Shown: piece after piece, positions 40,809 to 51,799 of the stretch | Position numbering within the stretch: position 1 is the stretch's first letter | How the letters are laid out: the number at the start of each line of letters is the position of its first letter | DNA from: JBBILU01 sp037444775 | Lineage (GTDB): Bacteria > Patescibacteriota > Gracilibacteria > BD1-5 > UBA6164 | NCBI GenBank assembly: GCA_037444775.1 | Contig: JBBILU010000005.1 | Coordinates: 79,540 to 143,539 of the forward strand | Direction: 5' to 3' | Length of the DNA stretch: 64,000 nucleotides | Made by a program: the position numbers and the translations under genes | The notes under the pieces: generated by a model | What the model saw: the letters and a program-made list of their open reading frames with translations, nothing else | Database searches by the model: none | What the model was told of the DNA's origin: nothing

Positions 40809-43800
40809 ATGAAAATTAGTCTAAATACAAAGTTTGAAGCAAAAGTAAGTTATATAAATTCTTGAAATAATTTTTCTAAAGCCATATTAATAAAAGAAAA
40901 TTTTTCTAAGTTTTCTCAGATTTTACTTGTTTTAGACTCAAGAAAAACTCTAGAAGAATATCAAAAAATATTTCATTTTCTTTGAATTGAAGGGAGAGAA
41001 CTTTTAACAAATTCAGATTTATGTGACTTAGTTTTGAATAAATCTGGGCTTTTTCTTACTTTAAAAGAGAATTTACTTAATTTTGAAGAAAGTGGAAATC
41101 AATTAATTTACAAAAGTATAAGTTTGGAAGTTTCTTCTAGTCTTAATTTAGAAGATTTTATAAAAAAACTAAATAATATTTGATATGTTTTTAGTGAATT
41201 TTCTATAAATTGAAGCTATAAAAAATATTGAGATACAATTACTATAACTGATTTTTCTTGAACAAAACAATACAAAATTAGTTTTTGGTGAGATAATATA
41301 GATTCTTTGGAATGTAATTATTTGAGGAATAATATAATTACAGAAACTTCGTCTTTAGAAAAACTTTTTATTTGATGAAATTCTCTAATTTTTTCTTCAG
41401 AAAATAAACATATTAATCAAAAGTCTTTAATAAATTTACTTAAAAAAGAAAATATTTTTACTATTTTAGATTCTATAGATTTTTCTTTTAATTATGAAGA
41501 TATTACAGAATTTTTAGAATATTTTTCTAGTTTTGATTTTGTTTGAAACAAAAAACTTTTTATAAAAGATCTTGAAATAGACTTTCCAAAGATAGACGAT
41601 TTAGACGCTTTTAAGGCTTTATTATTGGATGATTCAATACAAAAAAAACAAATTTTCACTAAAAACGAAACAACTATAAAAAAGTTTCTTGATTATAATG
41701 ATATTCCAAATGTCAAAGTTTATGAAACAAGTAACAATTTAGTAAAAAGTTTTTTTATGAAAAAAGACTTTCTTGTTATCTGAGATGATATTATAAGTAA
41801 AATATTTATTCGTAAAAGAATTAGAAAGTCTTTTAATGCTGATTTTGACTTGCTTTTAAAAATTAATATTTGAGATTATGTTGTTCATATAGATCATTGA
41901 GTTTGAATTTTTAAATGAGTAACTTTTAAAGAATTAGGTAAAATAAAAAAAGAATATATTGAAATAGAATATGCTTTAGAAGACAAATTATTTGTTCCTA
42001 TAGAGGAAGTTTGAAGAGTTAATAAATATATTTGAGTAGAAAATCCTAAGTTAACTTGATTGAATACAAAAGAATGGGAGAAGAAATTAGCAAAAGTTAG
42101 AGAAGATGTTGAATGAATTGCTATGGAATTATTAGAAATTTATTCAAAAAGAAAGTTATGAACAAGTTTTTGTTTCAAAGAATTTGAAACTGAAGAGGCT
42201 AAATTTAGAAATTCTTTTCCATATATTTATACAATTGATCAAGATAATTCTATAAAAGAAATTCTTTGTGATATGGAAAAATCAGAGCCAATGGATAGAT
42301 TACTTGTTTGAGATGTTGGTTTTTGAAAAACAGAAGTTGCTTTTAATGCAATTTATAGAGCTTTTTTAAATAAAAAGCAATCTATTTTTATTACTCCTTT
42401 AGTAATTTTGGCTTATGAACATTTTGAAAAAGCTAAAGAAAGATTTAGAAGCTTTTGACTAAAAATAGAAGTTTTAACTAGATTGGAAAGTTCTGCCAAA
42501 GTAACAAAAGTTATTAAATCATTAAAAGATTGATATACAGATTTAGTTATTTGAACTCATAAATTACTGAGTGACAAAATTTATTATAAAGATTTGTGAT
42601 TATTGATAGTTGATGAAGAGCATAAATTTTGAGTTGAAGACAAAGAAAAAATTAAAAAATTAAAATCTAGTGTAGACATTTTGTCTATGTCAGCAACACC
42701 AATTCCTAGAAGTCTTAATATGGCATTGTCTAATTTAAGAGGTGTTTCTATGCTTAGAAATGCTCCTAATGGTAGACAACCTATAGACACAACTATTTCA
42801 AGGTTTTCAGAACAAACTATTTTTGATTGATGTAATAAGGAATTTCAAAGATGAGGACAAGTGTATTTTGTTCATAATCGTGTCCAAACACTTGTCCACT
42901 ATGAAAAAATTCTTTCTAGTCTGTTTCCTGATAAAAGTATAGTAACAACTCATTGAAAACTAGAATGAACTGATTTAGAAAAAAGAATAATAGACTTTAA
43001 AAACCGTAAATATGATATTCTATTAACCACTACAGTTATAGAAAATTGAATAGATTTTCCTAATGTTAATACTATTTTTATAAACGAAGCTTGAAGTTTT
43101 TGAATTAGTCAAATTCATCAACTTAGATGAAGAGTTGGTAGAAGTGATAAAAAATGACATTGTTATTTGCTTTATAACAAAGAAAATTTAAGTGACGAAA
43201 CATCAAAAAGATTAAAGACAATAGTAAATTATTCTTATCTTTGAGCTTGATTTGAACTAGCTATGAAAGACTTAGAAATAAGATGATGATGAGATTTATT
43301 AGGAATTAGACAGAGTGGACATGCTACAGAAATTTGAATAAATTTATATTTAAAAATGGTAGAAGAAAAAATATCAGAACTGAAAAAATCTTCTAATCTA
43401 GAAAAGTGAGAAGAAAATTTTACTACTATAAAAACTAGAATAGATTTAAATATAAATGCTTGATTAAAAGATGAGCTTTTTGAATGAGAACTAGATAAAA
43501 TAAATTTTTATAGAGAAGTTGAAACAATACAAACTATAGAAGAGTTAGACGAAATAGAGAAAAACTTTAAAGATATAAATAATTCTTTAGATAAAGAAGA
43601 AACTAACTTTTTCTCTCTTCTTAGATTAAAAATATTATCTTCAAAATATAATGTTGAATCTATAAAAAGAGTTGGTATTAATTATCAAATTGACTTTTTT
43701 TCTTCATCTTCAAAAGAAAAAAATCTAGAAACTTTGAAAAGTTTTCTAGATTTAGATAAAGATGTTAAATTTAGAGTTATTGATATGATAAAATTGAGAA

Positions 43801-43907
43801 GTGAAACTAAGAATTTTGCAAATGAAGAAGTTTTTTTGAATTATATGTTAAATATGTTTACAAAAAAATTTTCTAAAGTAAAAGTTGTGAAAATAGTAAA
43901 ATCCTAA
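40809..43907 (+). CDS. mfd: Transcription-repair coupling factor Mfd
   Basis: 1032 residues. ATP-dependent translocase that frees RNA polymerase stalled at DNA damage and recruits the Uvr system. N-terminal UvrB-homology-like region is diverged. The RNA-polymerase interaction domain (CarD-like) is DYVVHIDHGVGIFKG; helicase motifs follow: LLVGDVGFGKTEVAFNAIYRAF (Walker A with TGA glycines), TPLVIL, VDEEHKFGVEDKEKIK (DExH), SMSATPIPRSLNMAL, IIDFKNRKYDILLTTTVIENGIDFPN, QLRGRVGRS. The C-terminal domain D7 follows. About 100 residues shorter than E. coli Mfd. Preceded by the recurring motif, convergent with truB, sharing 4 bp. Confidence 0.93.
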
Positions 43908-44770
43908 ATTTTCCTTATCGGAGTCAAACTTTGTCAATCATAAAAAATAACATTACTTATAATTCACTCTTTTTCTACAAAATAGTTTTTATCTTTTTCT
44001 AAAGGTAAAACTATTTTTGTTTGTAGTCAATTATCAATTCTTTTCAATATATTTTTATCTAAAGTCAAAAAATTTTTTTCATTAAAAATATCTTTTATAT
44101 TCAAATAATTATCTTTTGTAATATTTTCCAATTCTTGTGCTAATGAAATATCTAAACTTCAAATCTTAGTCCTTCTTAAAAAGCTAACATATCAAGAACT
44201 TCAAATTATTCTTCCTAAATCATAAGCAATACTTCTAATGTAAGTTCAAGCACTTACTTTTGCTTTTAACCTTAATTTCGGGTAGTAAAAACTTAAAATA
44301 TTTATATCAAAGATTTCAACTTCTCTAGATTTCATTTCAACTTCTTCTCATGCTCTTACTAAATTATAAGCTCTTTCTCAATTTATTTTTAGAGCTGAGT
44401 ATTTTGGTGGAATTTGTTTTATTTTTCATAAAAAGTTTTCTTTCAAGATTTTTTCTATATTTTCTTTCATCAAAGTTTTTTTGTAAAAATCCTGCCTTTC
44501 TTTTGAGATAAAATTTATTTCAGTTCACAAATCAAAAGAATCGGTCTCTCAGTCAAGATTTACCACAAACTCATATTCTTTAGTTTCTTTTTCTAAAAAT
44601 GGAATTAATTTAGTATAATCTCAAACTGCAACTAAAAGCCCTCCAGAAGCTAGAGGGTCAAGTGTTCAAGAATGTCACATTTTTTTACAATTTAAAGTTT
44701 TTCTTAGTTTTCTAATTACATCAAAACTTGAAATATTTATATGCTTATCTATCAAAAAAAATCAATTCAC
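43904..44770 (-). CDS. truB: tRNA pseudouridine-55 synthase TruB
   Basis: 288 residues, makes Psi55 in the T loop of tRNAs. The start GTG at 44770 gives VNGFFLIDKHINISSFDVIR, which lines up with the family MNGxxxxDKPxGxTS-FDVV start. Catalytic motif GHSGTLDPLASGGLL has Asp; downstream are KQIPPKYSALKINGERAY, SAGTYIRSIAYDLG and LRRTKIGS. The C-terminal PUA domain is short. A TTG at 44785 is an alternative start, overlapping lepB by 10 bp. Its stop overlaps the mfd stop. Confidence 0.93.
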
Positions 44771-44775
44771 AAATT

Positions 44776-45498
44776 TTATAATCAATAATTAAAACTACTT
44801 GGGGAAGAAAAAAATTTAGGTTTTGTTGAAATAGATTTTCAATTTTCAATTATTTCTGGATGAGTAAAGGAAAAATTAGAAAAATTAAAATATCCAAAAT
44901 CAATTAAAACTTTTCCAATAATATATTTTCTTTCAATGAAATTATCTCTTGAACTAGCACTGCAACTATATGAAAAACAAGTTCTTGAATCACTTGAATG
45001 ATTTCTATTGTCTCACATTAGAAAATATTTTCATTCTGGTATTTTATATACTCAAGGGTGTGAAGTTTTTCAATAATTCTTTTCATCTAAATATTTTTCA
45101 TCTAATTTTACGAAATTAGATGTTCAAGCTTTTTGTAAATATACAAAACCATCTTGAATTTTTACAGTATCTCAAGGAGTTCAAATAATTCTTTTAATGA
45201 AAAATTCTTTACTTTTATCTACATTTGGTTTAAAAACTACAACATCTCATCTTTTTATATCTCAATTTTTTATATTTGGAATATTTAAAGCTGAAAATCT
45301 ATCAACTAAAATAAATTCTTTATCGTAGTATGAAGCATACATAGATTGCCCATTTATAATAAAAACTGACACTAAAAACATAGTTACAAATTTAACTATT
45401 GCTATAATAATTACTAAATCTTTAAAGAAGTCTATAACTTCTTGTTTGAAACTTTTCTCCTCTGGATTTGTTCAAACATTGTTTTCAAAAAATTTCAA
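44776..45498 (-). CDS. lepB: Signal peptidase I (LepB)
   Basis: 240 residues, inner-membrane protease that removes signal peptides. One membrane helix (VIIIAIVKFVTMFLVSVF) then the catalytic Ser in NGQSMYASYYD (box B), RGDVVVFKP (box C), FIKRIIGTPGDTVKI with the catalytic Lys (box D) and GKYFLMGDNRNHSSDSR (box E). No ATG is in frame near the N-terminus; TTG at 45498 is about 30 nt from the predicted start site and gives MKFFENNVGTNPEEKSF. Alternative upstream starts cannot be excluded. Confidence 0.9.
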
Positions 45499-45535
45499 AA
45501 TATTAAAAATTATAAAAATAAAATACTTACTTGAT

Positions 45536-45541
45536 ATTATA
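45536..45541 (-). promoter_or_regulatory. -10 box of lepB-truB
   Basis: TATAAT on the minus strand about 38 bp upstream of the TTG start; no clear -35. Confidence 0.5.
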
Positions 45542-45780
45542 CTAATATATCTAAAAAAGCAAAAAAAAATTGGATTTTTCCTTGTTTTTAAACAAAAATC
45601 TTTTAATATTGTTTTTAATAAAACAAAATATAAATAATATAGAAAATATGAATTTTTTTATAAAAAAATATTTAGAAAATATTTTTCAAGAATTTTACAT
45701 TTTCCTTATTAACAAGTAAATATGTAAGTTAATTATGTTTGTGTTTCAAGTAAAAGTATATCAAATTATTATATTTAAAA
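45542..45780. other. Intergenic region, no gene seen
   Basis: AT-rich. A 23-codon plus-strand frame at 45649 (MNFFIKKYLENIFQEFYIFL) is too short to call. Confidence 0.3.
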
Positions 45781-45842
45781 CTTATTTTTTATAATTATTG
45801 ATTATAGCTTTATAAGTTTTTAATTCCAAATTTTGAATCTAA
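45780..45842 (+). pseudogene. Remnant of a gtrA-like 3' end
   Basis: Reads TAA GTT TTT AAT TCC AAA, then TTT TGA ATC TAA, giving VFNSKFGI. The intact gtrA-like gene ends VFKSKFGI with 24 of 27 identical bases in the last part. Sequence before it is decayed. It runs into repeat R1 exactly as the intact copy does. Confidence 0.55.
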
Positions 45843-45874
45843 CAAAACTGGTCGGATTTGAAACGGGACGATAG
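45825..45874 (-). repeat. Interspersed repeat R1, copy 2
   Basis: Opposite orientation to 34068-34116. Core on the plus strand CTGGTCGGATTTGAAACGGG followed by ACGATAG. Lies 88 bp upstream of the nucleotidase gene. Confidence 0.75.
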
Positions 45875-45961
45875 AAATTTTTTTACAAAAAGTCTTTGTA
45901 AATTTTAAAAATTAAATAAACTACATCGCAGTAAAAATTTATTTAATAATTAAAGTGAAAT

Positions 45962-46813
45962 ATGCAAACAGAAATAATTTCAAATAAAGCTTTTTATGAA
46001 AAAACTATAGAAAATTTAAAAAATTCTTGAAGTGATAAAACTCATTTTGTAGTTGATTTTGATAAAACTTTAACAAAAGCTTTTATAAAGTGAGAAGACT
46101 TTCCGAGTTTAATTTCTATATTAAGAAAAGATAGCTCTATTTTATGAGAAGAATATGCTAGAAAAGCTCAGTTGCTTTATAATCATTATTCAAAAATTGA
46201 AAGAGATCTAGATCTCCCATTAACAGAAAAAATAGAAGAGATGTCTTCTTGGTGGAGAAAACATTGAGAATTACTTGTGAACAGTAAAATTAAAAAAGAA
46301 CATATAGAAAAAGCTGTGAATTCGGGATATTTACAATTTAGAGAATGAATGGAAGAATTTTTATGGATTTTGTATAAAAATGGTATTCCTCTTGTTATCA
46401 TTTCTGCAAATTGATTAGGTTGAGATTCTATAAAAATGTTTTTTGAATTTAATAATTTATATACTGACAATATTTTTATTATTTCTAATGAATTTGAGTG
46501 GGACGAGAGTTGAAATGCAATCTGATATAAAAATAAAGTGATACACTCTTTTAACAAAAGTGAAGCAGTTATAAAAGATTATCCAGAAATTCTAGAAAAA
46601 GTTCATGCTAGAACAAATGTTATTCTAATGTGAGATTCTCTTTGAGATCCTAATATGATAGATTGATTTGAATTTGAGAATCTTTTGAAAATAGGTTTTT
46701 TAAATCAAAATGATGAAGAAATGTTGAAAAACTATAAAAGTATTTATGATGTTGTTTTGACTTGAGATGCTAACTTAGAATTTGTAAATAATATGTTGAA
46801 AGAAATAATTTAA
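45962..46813 (+). CDS. Pyrimidine 5'-nucleotidase, UMPH-1 / NT5C3 type
   Basis: 283 residues, a HAD-superfamily phosphatase expected to dephosphorylate UMP/CMP. The DxDxT nucleophile motif is FVVDFDKTLTKAF, followed by a helical cap (LTEKIEEMSSWWRKHGELL, FREGMEEFLWILYKNGIPLVIISANG) and the C-terminal motif VILMGDSLGDPNMIDGFE. The match to animal and plant cytosolic 5'-nucleotidase III (FNK-hydrophobic, LKIGFLN, YDVVL) is strikingly close across the C-terminal 110 residues. Bacterial copies are uncommon. Next gene is 10 bp away. Confidence 0.88.
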
Positions 46814-46823
46814 TAAAAAGAGT

Positions 46824-47507
46824 ATGAATATTTTTTGGAAAGAGTTTAAAAATTTTTGTAAGTCAAATTGGTGGATTTTTCTAATATTTTTTGTTTGTTT
46901 AGTTATAATTTACAAAACGGAGTCTTGAAATGTTTTTGAAATATTTTTTGTATTTTTGCTTCATTTTTTATGAGATTTATTTGTTATGATGATGGGGGCT
47001 TATATGGTTGAAAAAAAATATAAAGAAGCTTCTATTTCTCAAGTATTTAGTTCAATAATTTTTTTGTTTCTCTGAATATATGCTTGACTATTTTCTTGAA
47101 AATGGATTTATTTACTAACAAGTTTTCCTTTTTTGTTAACAACTTGTAACGGATATTTTAAAAATATTAAAGTTAATTCAATCTATAAGTTTTTTGATTA
47201 TAGATTATTAATATTTATTAATGTAATTATATTAATTATTGAATATTGTTTATGAATAATAAATTCTTTTCATTCCACAATTCAAGCATTATGATTTGCA
47301 ATATTTTCAACTTCTTTAGTTATTAATAACGATAAAATTAAATATTTTACTTGATTAACTTGAATTTGATTTATTGCTCTTGGATCTTGATTTACAACTT
47401 ATTTTTCTTTTTTGGCAAATAATGTTAAATGAATTGATGTTAGTTACTTTTTGCTCCCATTAACAGTTTTTGTTTTTTATTTTAAAAATATAAAAAGGTA
47501 TTTATAA
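46824..47507 (+). CDS. Seven-helix integral membrane protein, unknown
   Basis: 227 residues, Trp, Phe and Ile rich, about seven membrane helices with short loops. A conserved-looking FLLHFLGDLFVMMMGAYMVE segment precedes the loop VEKKYKEASIS. No family motif is visible. It sits between the nucleotidase (10 bp) and the WecA-type gene (10 bp), so it may share their transcript. Confidence 0.7.
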
Positions 47508-47517
47508 TCTTAAACTT

Positions 47518-49266
47518 ATGTTTCTAGATATATTAAAATTATTTATAACTTCAATTTGTGTATCTTTGGCTTTGATATTAATAATAAAAAGTCTTTTTTA
47601 TAAAATAAAAGTTCTGGATAATCCTAAAAAATATGGCAAAAAAAGAGCTCCGATTCCATATAGTATGTGAATTGTTTTTTTCTTATCTTTTTTTATTTTA
47701 AGTTATTTTTCTCTAGAACATAACTATAAACTATATTTAATTTGGTTTTTTTGATTTGTAATAACAGTAATAAGTTTTGTGGATGATATGCTTAATGTCA
47801 GCCCCAAAATAAGACTTTTAGTTCAAGTAATAATTTGAGCTATCATTTGAATGACAGCAATAAAAGTTGGTTATATTAGTAATATTTTTTGATGAATATT
47901 GGATTTAAACCAGTACTTTTTTGAATTTATGAATTATAAAGTTTATACAATTTCTCTTATTTTTACTATTATTTGGTATGTTTTTATTTTCAATTCTATT
48001 AACTGGACTGATGGAATTCAGTGAAATACTTCAGGTTTATCAATAATTTCTTTTTCAATTTTGTTTTTACTTTGATTAATTTTATTTTTCAAAGATGATT
48101 ATGAATGATGAATAATAAATGCTTTGTTTATTATGAAAATGTGTTTGATTCTTGTTTGAATATTAATCCCGTTTTGGTATTTTGATGTAAAAGAGAAGAT
48201 TCTTATGTGAGATTCTTGAACTATGTTTCTTGGTTTTATGTTGGCAACAATTGCTATAATTTCTGGTTGAAAAATTGCAACTGTTTTGGTTGTTTTTGGA
48301 ATTTATGTTGTGGATTCAATTTATGTTATTATGAGAAGACTGGCTAATAAAAAGAATCCTTTAAAGTGAGATTTTACTCATCTTCATCATAGACTTTTAG
48401 AAGTTGGAATAAGTAAAAAACAAGTATTAATTTTACTTTATTTTATGTCTTTTTCTTTTTGAATAACTGCATTATTTCTTGATAAAATTGGGAAAATTAT
48501 AGTTTTTATTATAATAACTTTTACCGTAATTTTTATAAACACAATTTTAAACAAAGTGAAAAAAAATCGTTCTAAAAAAGCATTTACATTTATAGAATTG
48601 CTTGTTTCAATTTCTATAATTGCAATTATTATGACTTCTTCTATAATTTATTTTTCAAATACTACTACTAAAATTTATTTAAATAATAATATAAATGAAA
48701 TAAAGATATGACTAGACACACTAGACAAACAAGTAGACAAAAATTTTATATCCGATTACGAAGTTACTTTTAGTAAAGGAGAATTAGGGTTTCAATATTT
48801 GACTAATAAGTCATATTCTAACTATAATATGTCTATTGCTTTTGACTTCAATAATTGAAATTGAACTTGAACTACGAATCAGACAGTTCCCTGAACTTAT
48901 TGGAATTATAAAATTTTTCAAGATAATAAATTTATGAGAAATTGAGTTATAGATGCTACTGAAAGTTTTACTGGAACATTTAATAATTCTGGGTTTTATA
49001 CTTTTAATTGAACTATGTCTGGACAAGTTTTGAATAATGTCTACTTGAAATACTTTGCAATAGACAATATTTCGGATAACTTAAGTAAACATATTGTCTT
49101 GTCTTGAATTTATTCTGATATAAATAAAACAACTAGTTATAATTATTTGATTATCAAAAATATAGCTTGAAATAAAAGTATTTTGTGAAATTGAGTTACA
49201 AGCATTCGTGAGGTTTATATATTCTTTGAAGTTTCTTGAGTTGAAAGTTTTATAAAAATAAAGTAA
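47518..49266 (+). CDS. WecA/MraY-family phosphosugar transferase fused in frame to a type IV prepilin
   Basis: 582 residues. Residues 1 to about 345 are a polyprenyl-phosphate N-acetylglucosaminyl-1-phosphate transferase-like membrane protein: VLDNPKKYGKKRAPIPYSMG, ISFVDDMLNVSPKIR, FNSINWTDGIQG, LMGDSGTMFLGF and THLHHRLLEVG. No stop follows. After KVKKNRSKKA comes FTFIELLVSISIIAIIM, a prepilin-peptidase site and pilin helix (cleavage after Ala355), then a globular pilin-like domain. The frame is shared, checked across 48541. A GTG at 48556 could start the pilin alone (236 residues). Fusion, readthrough or unseen assembly error are all possible. Confidence 0.8.
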
Positions 49267-49279
49267 TATATTACTTTAT
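49258..49279. other. Small palindrome over the stop codon
   Basis: ATAAAGTAATATATTACTTTAT is a 22-bp perfect palindrome (middle TATA), within and after the last codons of the fused gene. Confidence 0.5.
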
Positions 49280-49298
49280 TTTTGCCTTCAACAGTCTA

Positions 49299-49330
49299 AA
49301 AAATCTACTAAAAGTTAGTAGATTTTTTAA
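49299..49330. terminator. Bidirectional terminator between the fused gene and rpoD
   Basis: AAAAAATCTACTAA and TTAGTAGATTTTTT pair around AAG. It ends just at the rpoD stop codon (49327), so it terminates both genes. Confidence 0.8.
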
Positions 49331-50670
49331 AAGAATCTTATTTTATCAGCATTAGGGTGTTCCTTTAGCTTTTCAAGAGTTTTTGCTTCTATTTGTCTAA
49401 TTCTTTCTCTAGTTACTCAAAATTCTTTTCAAACTTCTTCAAGAGTATGAATATCTCAACCATCTAAACCAAATCTCATTATTACAATTTTTCTCTCTCT
49501 AGGAGTCAAAAACTCTAACATTTCATAAAGATTTTCTTTTAATAATGTATTGTTTGTTTGCTCATCTGGAGAAGGATTTCTTTCATCTTCAACAAAATCT
49601 CATAAAGAAGTATCTTCTTCACTTCAAACTGGAGCATCAAGACTAAGAATATCTTGACTAATTCTCATTATTTGCCTAACTTTTTTTACATCCATATCCA
49701 TTTCTTGAGCAAGTTCTTCCATTAAAGGTTCTCTTGTTAATTCTTGAGTAAGTCTTCTATAAGTGTGGGTAAATTTATTTATAGTTTCTATCATATGAAC
49801 AGGAACTCTAATAGTTCTTGCTTGATCAGCTATTGCTCTTGTTACTCATTGTCTAATCCACCAAGTTGCATAAGTAGAAAATTTAAATCATTTATCTGGA
49901 TCAAATTTATCAACTGCTCTAAAAAGACCAACATTTCATTCTTGAATTAAATCAAGAAGTCAGAGTCATCTTCACATATATTTTTTTGCAATTGAAACAA
50001 CAAGTCTTAAATTTGCTGCAGCTAATTTTTTTCTAGATTCATGATCTCAAGCTCTAATTTTTCTTCATAAAGTAACTTCTTCATCTGCACTAAGAAGCTC
50101 AACCCTACCAATTTCATTAAGATACATTCTAATAGAATCATCACTAATTTCAGATAAAGAAACTGCTCACTTTCATTTTTCAGAAGATTCATCTAATTCA
50201 AATAAATTATCTTTATCTAAATTATCTATAATATCTACTTTTAATTCAAGAAATCTTTTAAAAATTTCATCAAGTAAATCTATATCTTCTTCTGCATTTG
50301 GAACAGCTGACATTAGCTCATCTTGTGTGATTTTTCATTCAACTTTTCATTTTTTCATCAATTCTTGAACTTCTTCATTCATTCACTCTAGTAAATGAGC
50401 AGGAACTGTTACATCAATAAATCGATTCATTCACTTTCAAACTCTTCTTCTATCTTCTTCTCTATTTATAGGAATCTTTTTAAATCATTTTCATTTAGAA
50501 CCTAATCAAAAAATATCATCTTCATCTCTTTTTTCGATATCAAATATTTCATTTTTTTCAGATTCTTTTCTGATTTCATTTTCTATATCCATATCAAGTT
50601 CATCCAAATCAACTTCTTCAACGAGAGTTTTCTTTTTAAGAAACTTTTTTTTATTTGGTTTTATTATCAT
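49327..50670 (-). CDS. rpoD: Primary sigma factor RpoD/SigA
   Basis: 447 residues. Region 1.2-2: YLNEIGRVELLSADEEVTL, the -10 melting and recognition segment DLIQEGNVGLFRAVDKFDPD and KFSTYATWWIRQGVTRAIAD, VPVHMIET (region 3), and region 4 with TPRERKIVIMRFGLDG, GVTRERIRQIEAKTLEKL. Region 1.1 is short and acidic, with a diverged stretch of about 130 residues of unknown function before region 1.2 (GVGKGMN..., AHLLEGMNEEV). Contains the only CGA codon I found, at residue 83. The recurring motif is upstream. Confidence 0.96.
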
Positions 50671-50766
50671 TTTATTTTTGTTAATTGTAAAAACAGAAAG
50701 ATTTATATAAGCAAAAACGGCTTTCTTTTTTTACATTAGAAAGCATTTTGTATTTTTAGCCAATTC

Positions 50767-50793
50767 ATTATATACATTTTTTTTATAAATCAA
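50767..50793 (-). promoter_or_regulatory. Promoter of rpoD
   Basis: TATAAT (50767-50772) and TTGATT (50788-50793) on the minus strand, spacer 15 bp; transcription would begin about 90 bp before the ATG. Confidence 0.55.
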
Positions 50794-50810
50794 CTCTTAA
50801 AATACTTTTC

Positions 50811-50834
50811 TGTAGAAAAAATAGTTAAAATGTC
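50811..50834 (-). promoter_or_regulatory. Recurring upstream motif, copy 3
   Basis: On the minus strand GACATTTTAACTATTTTTTC then TACA, 17 bp before the -35 box of rpoD. Confidence 0.6.
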
Positions 50835-50912
50835 TTAATTAAAAAAAATATAAAGAAGAATGAGTTTCTTGTTTTGCTCATAAATAAAGAGTCAAAGCCT
50901 TAAATCACCAAT

Positions 50913-51128
50913 GTGATAAAAATAAATATAAAAGCAATAAAAATAGTTAAAGAAAAGTACTATAATTATTGATCAACTATAGAAAAACATTTGAATTGAG
51001 ATGTAAAAATAAGTAAAAACTGAGTTTACATAACTCATACAATATCTTTTGAAAAAGCCATAATGTGAGTAAATCTTTTAATTGCTTTAATATGATATGA
51101 AGATATTGAACAGCACTTCAAAAAGTAA
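50913..51128 (+). CDS. Small hypothetical protein with GTG start
   Basis: 71 residues, no recognised family. Starts IKINIKAIKIVKEKYYNY and ends ALIGYEDIEQHFKK. Four in-frame TGA codons land as Gly, and a frame of this length without TAA or TAG in such AT-rich sequence is unlikely by chance, but no clear ribosome site or promoter is seen. Confidence 0.45.
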
Positions 51129-51313
51129 AAACTCTCTTGGTGACTTGGTAGTAAATATATTTTGCCTATTTTATGCTCTTTTTAAAGTTTGTATTAAATT
51201 TTAAGCTAAAAAATTAATAAGTATTATTTATATTAAATCTTTTAAAAAAACATACATTTTGTAACAAAATCTATATCAGGCAACATAATAGATAAAAGTC
51301 AATACTTTTTTAC
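51129..51313. other. Intergenic region, no gene seen
   Basis: AT-rich spacer between the small gene and the lipoprotein gene promoter. Confidence 0.3.
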
Positions 51314-51340
51314 TTGAATAAATTTTTTTTTAAATATAAT
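51314..51340 (+). promoter_or_regulatory. Promoter of the lipoprotein gene
   Basis: TTGAAT (51314-51319) and TATAAT (51335-51340), spacer 15 bp. Confidence 0.5.
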
Positions 51341-51346
51341 AACTGG

Positions 51347-51380
51347 GATTTTTTAGATTTTATCTAAAAATCTTTTTTAT
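51347..51380 (+). promoter_or_regulatory. Hairpin with T-tract in the lipoprotein leader
   Basis: GATTTTTTAGA and TCTAAAAATC form a stem followed by TTTTTTATT, between the promoter and the ATG at 51397. Looks like a terminator in a leader, hence possible attenuation. Confidence 0.5.
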
Positions 51381-51396
51381 TAATAACCTTGTGATT

Positions 51397-51666
51397 ATGA
51401 GAAAAATAATTGCTGCAATGATTTTATTGTCATTGACAATGTTAGCTTCTTGTGAAGCTCCAAAAACAGCTGAAACTACTTCAACTCCTGACGCAGTAGA
51501 GCAAGCTACTACTCCAGAAGTTACTCCAGAAGTTGCTCCTGAAGCTGTTACTCCAGAAGTTGCTCCTGAAGCTACTACTACTGCTGATGAGGCTACTACT
51601 GCTGTTGAAGAAATTCCTGCTACTCCAGCTCCTGCTACTCCAGCTCCTGAAACTGATGCTCAATAA
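51397..51666 (+). CDS. Thr/Pro/Ala-rich surface lipoprotein
   Basis: 89 residues. Signal peptide and lipobox LTMLASC-EA at residues 10-20, then a low-complexity tail with repeats such as TPEVAPEA, TPEVTPEV and TPAPATPAP, no folded domain. It contains no TGA. In-frame GTG at 51391 is possible, but ATG at 51397 fits the signal peptide. It may be a spacer or anchor in the envelope; highly expressed genes of this form (own promoter and terminator) exist elsewhere. Function unknown. Confidence 0.75.
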   Translation: MRKIIAAMILLSLTMLASCEAPKTAETTSTPDAVEQATTPEVTPEVAPEAVTPEVAPEATTTADEATTAVEEIPATPAPATPAPETDAQ

Positions 51667-51687
51667 TATTTTCATAATTTATTGACT

Positions 51688-51716
51688 AAAAAACCTGCTT
51701 AGCAGGTTTTTTAGTT
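51688..51716 (+). terminator. Terminator of the lipoprotein gene
   Basis: AAAAAACCTGC TTA GCAGGTTTTTT after the stop codon. Confidence 0.85.
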
Positions 51717-51799
51717 TTTAGTAAAAAATATTTTTTCTATATTAATTTCTATTTTTTTGCTTTTTTGTATTTTTCGTTTATATTTGACAAAATTTTTTT

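Noticed and set aside
40809..43907. RecG helicase
   Set aside because: Helicase motifs are shared, but the CarD-like RNA-polymerase interaction motif and length identify Mfd.
34068..45874. Composite transposon bounded by inverted copies of repeat R1
   Set aside because: No transposase between them, a third copy lies elsewhere, and the 11.8 kb between hold core genes such as murD and mfd.
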